35,745 bases of DNA from an uncultured delta proteobacterium (GTDB taxonomy: Bacteria; Desulfobacterota; Syntrophia; Syntrophales; Smithellaceae): positions 1 to 35,745 of the forward strand of contig CAIVDK010000242.1 of NCBI GenBank assembly GCA_903904655.1, given 5' to 3'. The notes under the pieces are model-generated. The model was given only the letters and a program-made list of their open reading frames with translations. It was not told the DNA's origin and did not search any database. This document shows, in pieces, positions 32,817 through 35,745 of this stretch (the stretch's first letter is position 1; the number at the start of each line of letters is the position of its first letter). The translations under genes were made by a program, and so were the position numbers.

Positions 32817-33923
32817 TTATCCCATTCCAAAGAGCATAATCAGGCTCAGACTGGCGATCGAGAGAACAACTGAAACGCACAGACCTAATGTGAACGGTTT
32901 CAGGCCAATCTTGAGTACGACCTGAAGCCGCGTGCCCAAACCGACGCCCGCAAGAGCGGTGAGAATCGCGAACTTTGCTGCCTCGTCAAAACCCTTGAGT
33001 GCGAACGCAGCCACTTGCAATGTGCCCGGCCGGTTGATGTCCTGTGGCAGGATACCCGCGCTGATGCCGATGGTGCGTATGAGCGACATGGTCAGGAAGC
33101 CGATCACGAACCAAGGGATCAGGATACCTCCGCGTGGAACGGTCGATGGTAAGGAGGAGCCCTCCGAAGTCGTCTTGTTATTCAGGAGCAGGCTGATCAT
33201 GATGATAAGGGGCGCCATGATGGTATTGCGCATCAACTTCACAATCGTGGCAACATTCAGAGCGGTTTGACTATACGCAGATCCGACGGCCACAACCTGT
33301 GATGTGTCGTTGACAGCGGTGCCTGCCCACAGCCCGAAAGCGGTATCGCTCAATCCCAAGGCGTGTCCTATCATCGGGTAGATAATGACTGCAATCAGAC
33401 CGAAGAGTGTGATAACGGCGACAGCGAAGCTGACTTCCTCCTCCTTCGCCCCGACGGCGGGCGCAGTTGCCACGATGGCGGTATTGCCGCAGATGGAGGT
33501 TCCGACTCCGATTAGCGCCGTGAGGCGGGGCGCGATTTTAAACAGGTGGCCGATAATGTATGCCGTTGACAGCGCAACCGCAATACATGTGAAAACAAGC
33601 AACATTGCCGCACCGCCGGTTGCCGCTACATCCTGCAGGCTCAGGCGCAAACCGAGCAGAATGATTCCGAAACGCAGTACATGTTCCAGGGCGAATTTGA
33701 TTCCTGCTTCGCAGCTTTCGGAAACACGGAGAGCATTTCGGATGAAAAGCCCCAGGACAACAGCTATTAAGATATCGCTGATCGCTTTGTTCAACATTGG
33801 CCCCGGGATTATTTTATGCAGTAACCGAGCAACTACGGCAATGCCGATAGCCAAGAGCAGCCCCTTCCATATAGGACTCGACCCCCGGGCGATCTTATTC
33901 CATCTTGTTGTTATCAGACGCAT
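32817..33923 (-). CDS. YeiH/UPF0324-family membrane protein (putative sulfate exporter family)
   Basis: The 368-residue protein has about ten membrane segments and the conserved pieces of the YeiH family (PF03601): GPMLNKAISDILIAVVLG, GTSICGNTAIVATAPAVGA, FGLWAGTAVNDTSQVVAVG and GFDEAAKFAILTALAGVGLG. The family is annotated as putative sulfate exporters and some members occur with sulfur-compound catabolism, but transport has rarely been shown. It is divergent from an intact lysR, the same arrangement as yeiH-yeiE in enteric bacteria. A role in moving sulfite, sulfate or another anion is inferred. No ribosome site stronger than AGGAG-like GGAGAAAG is seen before the ATG. Confidence 0.9.
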   Translation of the reverse strand: MRLITTRWNKIARGSSPIWKGLLLAIGIAVVARLLHKIIPGPMLNKAISDILIAVVLGLFIRNALRVSESCEAGIKFALEHVLRFGIILLGLRLSLQDVAATGGAAMLLVFTCIAVALSTAYIIGHLFKIAPRLTALIGVGTSICGNTAIVATAPAVGAKEEEVSFAVAVITLFGLIAVIIYPMIGHALGLSDTAFGLWAGTAVNDTSQVVAVGSAYSQTALNVATIVKLMRNTIMAPLIIMISLLLNNKTTSEGSSLPSTVPRGGILIPWFVIGFLTMSLIRTIGISAGILPQDINRPGTLQVAAFALKGFDEAAKFAILTALAGVGLGTRLQVVLKIGLKPFTLGLCVSVVLSIASLSLIMLFGMG

Positions 33924-34075
33924 AATGGCTTTCTCCTGTGGATATGAAAAGAGCTATTCATCCTGCAGCGTCGTTAATCCCGCTGCTGCAAGACGAGCGT
34001 TAATTTTCCGCAGCGAGCTCGAGAGGTGGTTAATGAAATTGCTCTGCTGACTTTTACTGCTTGCAGGATATATCT

Positions 34076-34474
34076 TTTTAATGATAAATAACAATTCATT
34101 ATTCTTACAATAATCATCAGTATTATTCATGAAAGACTGGGCATGACAATTACCCTGAGACAGTTGGAGATTTTCGAAAAGGTTGCGAGTGGCCGGCATG
34201 TTACGAAAGCCGGCGAACAGTTGTTCATCACCCAATCGGCAGTCAGCATGGCTATTGCCGAATTGGAGAAATTTGCAGATGCACCTCTTTTTGAGCGCCG
34301 CGGCAGGCGGTTACTGCTCAATGATCGGGGGCGTCTGATTTTGTCTCAGGCGCAGGACGTGCTGCGGCAGGTCGGCACGATCGAGCAGTTGCTGATTGAA
34401 TCCGTCGGTGAGCCGATAGGCGTATTGAAAGTGGGGGCCAGCACCACGGTTGGCAACTATATTCTTCCTACTAT
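34076..34474 (+). repeat. Right copy of the ~400-bp direct repeat (5' part of the intact lysR)
   Basis: This matches 14563-14960 in the same orientation, from TTTTAAT 67 bases before the ATG to CTACTAT in codon 111 of the regulator. It is the intact copy: the frame runs on through the whole LysR protein. See the left copy for identity and for the deletion that broke that one. Confidence 0.9.
34109..34127. promoter_or_regulatory. Dyad upstream of lysR, likely LysR binding site
   Basis: AATAAT and ATTATT flank seven bases, giving the T-N11-A type symmetry usual for LysR operators. It lies 16 bases before the lysR ATG and about 185 bases from the divergent yeiH-like start. The left repeat copy keeps the same site with one arm change, next to dsrA. 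Confidence 0.5.
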
Positions 34475-35027
34475 CGTTGGGGACTTTACCCGGAACTATC
34501 CTCGTGCCAGAGCCTGGCTGCAGGTCGGCAATACCGACCAGATCGAGCATGCAGTGGAAACCGGTGCGTTGGACATGGGGATTATCGAGGGACCTTCCCA
34601 TGTCGGTTCGCTTCACTCAACACAATGGAGGAACGATGAGCTTGTTGTGGTCGTCGGAAAGGTACACCCTTGGACAATGCAAAAAAGAGCATCAAAGGCT
34701 ATGCTGGAAAAAGCGCAATGGATCATGCGGGAAAAGGGATCCGGAACCAGAGAGATATTTGAATCTGCGCTGAAGAAAAAAGGCATCAATTGCACCATAT
34801 CTATGGAACTTGGGCACACGGAGGCCATCAAGAAAGCCGTTGAAGCAGGCTTAGGCGTAAGTTGCCTTTCAAGAATGGCGGTGGCTAGAGAGCTTTCTCA
34901 TGAGTGGCTTACGGAAGTGCACACCACTCTTGATTTACGAAGAAATCTGATCATCCTAACCAGAAATGGCGAATACCGCACGGCACTTCTGAAAGCTTTC
35001 CTTTCAATTCTGAACGAGAGCAGATAG
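34143..35027 (+). CDS. LysR-family transcriptional regulator (YeiE/CbbR-like)
   Basis: The 294-residue protein has the N-terminal winged helix (LRQLEIFEKVASGRHVTKAG, then FITQSAVSMAIAELEKF, LFERRGRRLLLNDRG). The effector domain follows, with VGASTTVGNYILPTIV and MREKGSGTREIFE, pieces typical of the YeiE/CbbR group. It is divergent from a yeiH-like exporter gene. YeiE has been reported to respond to sulfite in enterobacteria; whether this protein does is inference. The ribosome site is weak. Its first third is duplicated, in broken form, beside dsrA. It converges with the alcohol dehydrogenase gene over a perfect hairpin. Confidence 0.93.
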   Translation: MTITLRQLEIFEKVASGRHVTKAGEQLFITQSAVSMAIAELEKFADAPLFERRGRRLLLNDRGRLILSQAQDVLRQVGTIEQLLIESVGEPIGVLKVGASTTVGNYILPTIVGDFTRNYPRARAWLQVGNTDQIEHAVETGALDMGIIEGPSHVGSLHSTQWRNDELVVVVGKVHPWTMQKRASKAMLEKAQWIMREKGSGTREIFESALKKKGINCTISMELGHTEAIKKAVEAGLGVSCLSRMAVARELSHEWLTEVHTTLDLRRNLIILTRNGEYRTALLKAFLSILNESR

Positions 35028-35088
35028 AGTCGCACAGTCCGCTCACACTCACAGCAGAAACATTTACAAACACCCGTCGTGCGAAGAC

Positions 35089-35128
35089 TATCGCCATCCT
35101 GATTCGACTATCCATCAGGATGGCGATA
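35089..35128. terminator. Bidirectional hairpin between lysR and the alcohol dehydrogenase gene
   Basis: A perfect 15-bp stem, TATCGCCATCCTGAT with ATCAGGATGGCGATA (35089-35103, 35114-35128), encloses a 10-base loop between two convergent genes. It lacks long T-runs on either side, but position and stem strength make it a likely shared terminator. Confidence 0.75.
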
Positions 35129-35143
35129 CCGTCTCCGGCAGGA

Positions 35144-35745
35144 TTAATACGTTGATTTATAGAGCGCAGCAACCTCACCCGGGTCTCCAACAGGCCGGGC
35201 ATTGAAGAGGGCAGCTGTATCGCAGATCGCGTGGAAGGCGGCCATGTCGAGGCCATCCTCAGGAACACCCACGTCACGCAACCGCATAGGATGGCCTGCC
35301 TCTTTCATCAGCTTTTCAATAGCGTCCGCCGCTGCCAAAGCGGCCTTCTTGTCATCCAGCCCGACGGTGTTCACGCCCATGGCCTGGGCAACCATTGTCA
35401 GTTTATCGGCGGCAAAATCAACATTGAAACGCATCACCGCGGGTAAGACAATACCACAAGCCGCGCCGTGGGGGACATTATAGAGGATTCCCAGGGTATG
35501 GGCCATGGCATGAGCCAGACCGACCTGGGCGATGGTGAAGGCCCAACCGGCCATGGTGGCGGCTATCTGGAGCTGGTTCCTGGCCTTTTCATTTTTGGGG
35601 TTGGTGATAACCTTGGGCAGGTTTTCCTTGATCAGGCGGATGGCCTGGAGGGCCTGACCGTCGCAAATGGGCTGGGCCATGATGCTCGTCAGAGCTTCCA
35701 CGGCATGGGTCATGGCGTCCATAGCGGTTGTCGCCGTTAATCCCG
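35144..35745 (-). CDS. Iron-containing alcohol dehydrogenase, C-terminal part (runs off the right edge)
   Basis: The visible 200 residues start within GLTATTAMDAMTHAVEAL and hold the metal-binding histidines of group III alcohol dehydrogenases (GLAHAMAHTLG, then NVPHGAACGIVLP). The C terminus DPGEVAALYKSTY completes the gene. The family interconverts alcohols and aldehydes with NAD(H); members include ethanol, butanol, 1,3-propanediol and lactaldehyde enzymes, and the sulfoacetaldehyde reductase of isethionate metabolism. The substrate cannot be told from this part. It lies just outside the repeat-bounded island and is convergent with lysR. Confidence 0.94.
   Translation of the reverse strand, partial: GLTATTAMDAMTHAVEALTSIMAQPICDGQALQAIRLIKENLPKVITNPKNEKARNQLQIAATMAGWAFTIAQVGLAHAMAHTLGILYNVPHGAACGIVLPAVMRFNVDFAADKLTMVAQAMGVNTVGLDDKKAALAAADAIEKLMKEAGHPMRLRDVGVPEDGLDMAAFHAICDTAALFNARPVGDPGEVAALYKSTY

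Noticed and set aside
33385-34050. Plus-strand open frame of 221 codons
   Set aside because: Antisense of the YeiH-family gene; composition follows from that gene's codon bias.
14563-34474. Insertion sequence or integrative element bounded by the repeat
   Set aside because: No transposase, integrase, tRNA attachment site or terminal inverted repeats were found; the repeat is part of a lysR gene.
1-35745. CRISPR array, rRNA or tRNA genes
   Set aside because: No regularly spaced repeats and no cloverleaf-like or rRNA-like stretch were seen on either strand.

Overview
The window reads as chromosome of an anaerobic sulfate- or sulfite-respiring bacterium, most likely a member of the Desulfobacterota (the former Deltaproteobacteria). 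The main reason is a complete, compact dissimilatory sulfite reduction (dsr) locus that includes dsrD and lacks dsrEFH and dsrL, which is the set expected for the reductive direction. Tungsten-type aldehyde:ferredoxin oxidoreductase, a polyferredoxin, TRAP transport and an iron-type alcohol dehydrogenase fit an anaerobe. The species cannot be named from the sequence alone.

Region 1 (1-14458, all minus strand, GC-rich) is one long gene train. In transcription order it is dsrA, dsrB, dsrD, dsrN, dsrC, dsrM1, dsrK1, dsrM2, dsrK2, dsrJ, dsrO, dsrP, an FAD-disulfide reductase/rhodanese fusion, and then acetate kinase, which leaves the window on the left. DsrAB reduces sulfite, DsrC carries the sulfur as a trisulfide, and the membrane complex DsrMKJOP returns electrons to DsrC. 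The DsrMK pair is present twice in tandem. Many neighbours overlap by ATGA or lie a few bases apart. The exceptions are a 119-bp gap after dsrC and a 219-bp gap, holding an inverted repeat, between dsrK2 and dsrJ.

Region 2 (about 14.6-34.5 kb) looks like an accessory island. It is bracketed by a direct repeat of about 400 bp: a frameshifted, truncated copy of the start of a lysR gene at the left, divergent from dsrA, and the intact lysR at the right. Inside, from the left, are a gene remnant with a hairpin, a TRAP transporter (solute-binding protein and fused DctQM permease) with a Lin0512-family gene, and then a plus-strand series. That series is thioredoxin, thioredoxin reductase-like protein, sulfatase-fold hydrolase with Thr at the nucleophile position, a cysteine-poor thioredoxin-fold protein, SDR dehydrogenase, class II aldolase, FGGY kinase, 2-hydroxyacid dehydrogenase, four-cluster ferredoxin and aldehyde:ferredoxin oxidoreductase. 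On the minus strand follow a GntR/UTRA regulator, GAPDH and a YeiH-family exporter. Base composition changes sharply: the aldolase-kinase-dehydrogenase trio is AT-rich while the ferredoxin/AOR pair is GC-rich, so the island looks assembled from several sources.

Together the island genes suggest uptake of a small organic acid or polyol-like compound, oxidation by the SDR, phosphorylation by the FGGY kinase, aldol cleavage to a triose phosphate (used by GAPDH) plus an aldehyde, and oxidation of the aldehyde by AOR with ferredoxin as acceptor. The reducing power could then feed sulfite respiration. The substrate is not known from the sequence, and this pathway is inference.

Region 3 (35144-35745) is the C-terminal part of an iron-containing alcohol dehydrogenase entering from the right. 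No rRNA, tRNA, CRISPR array, transposase or integrase gene was recognised.
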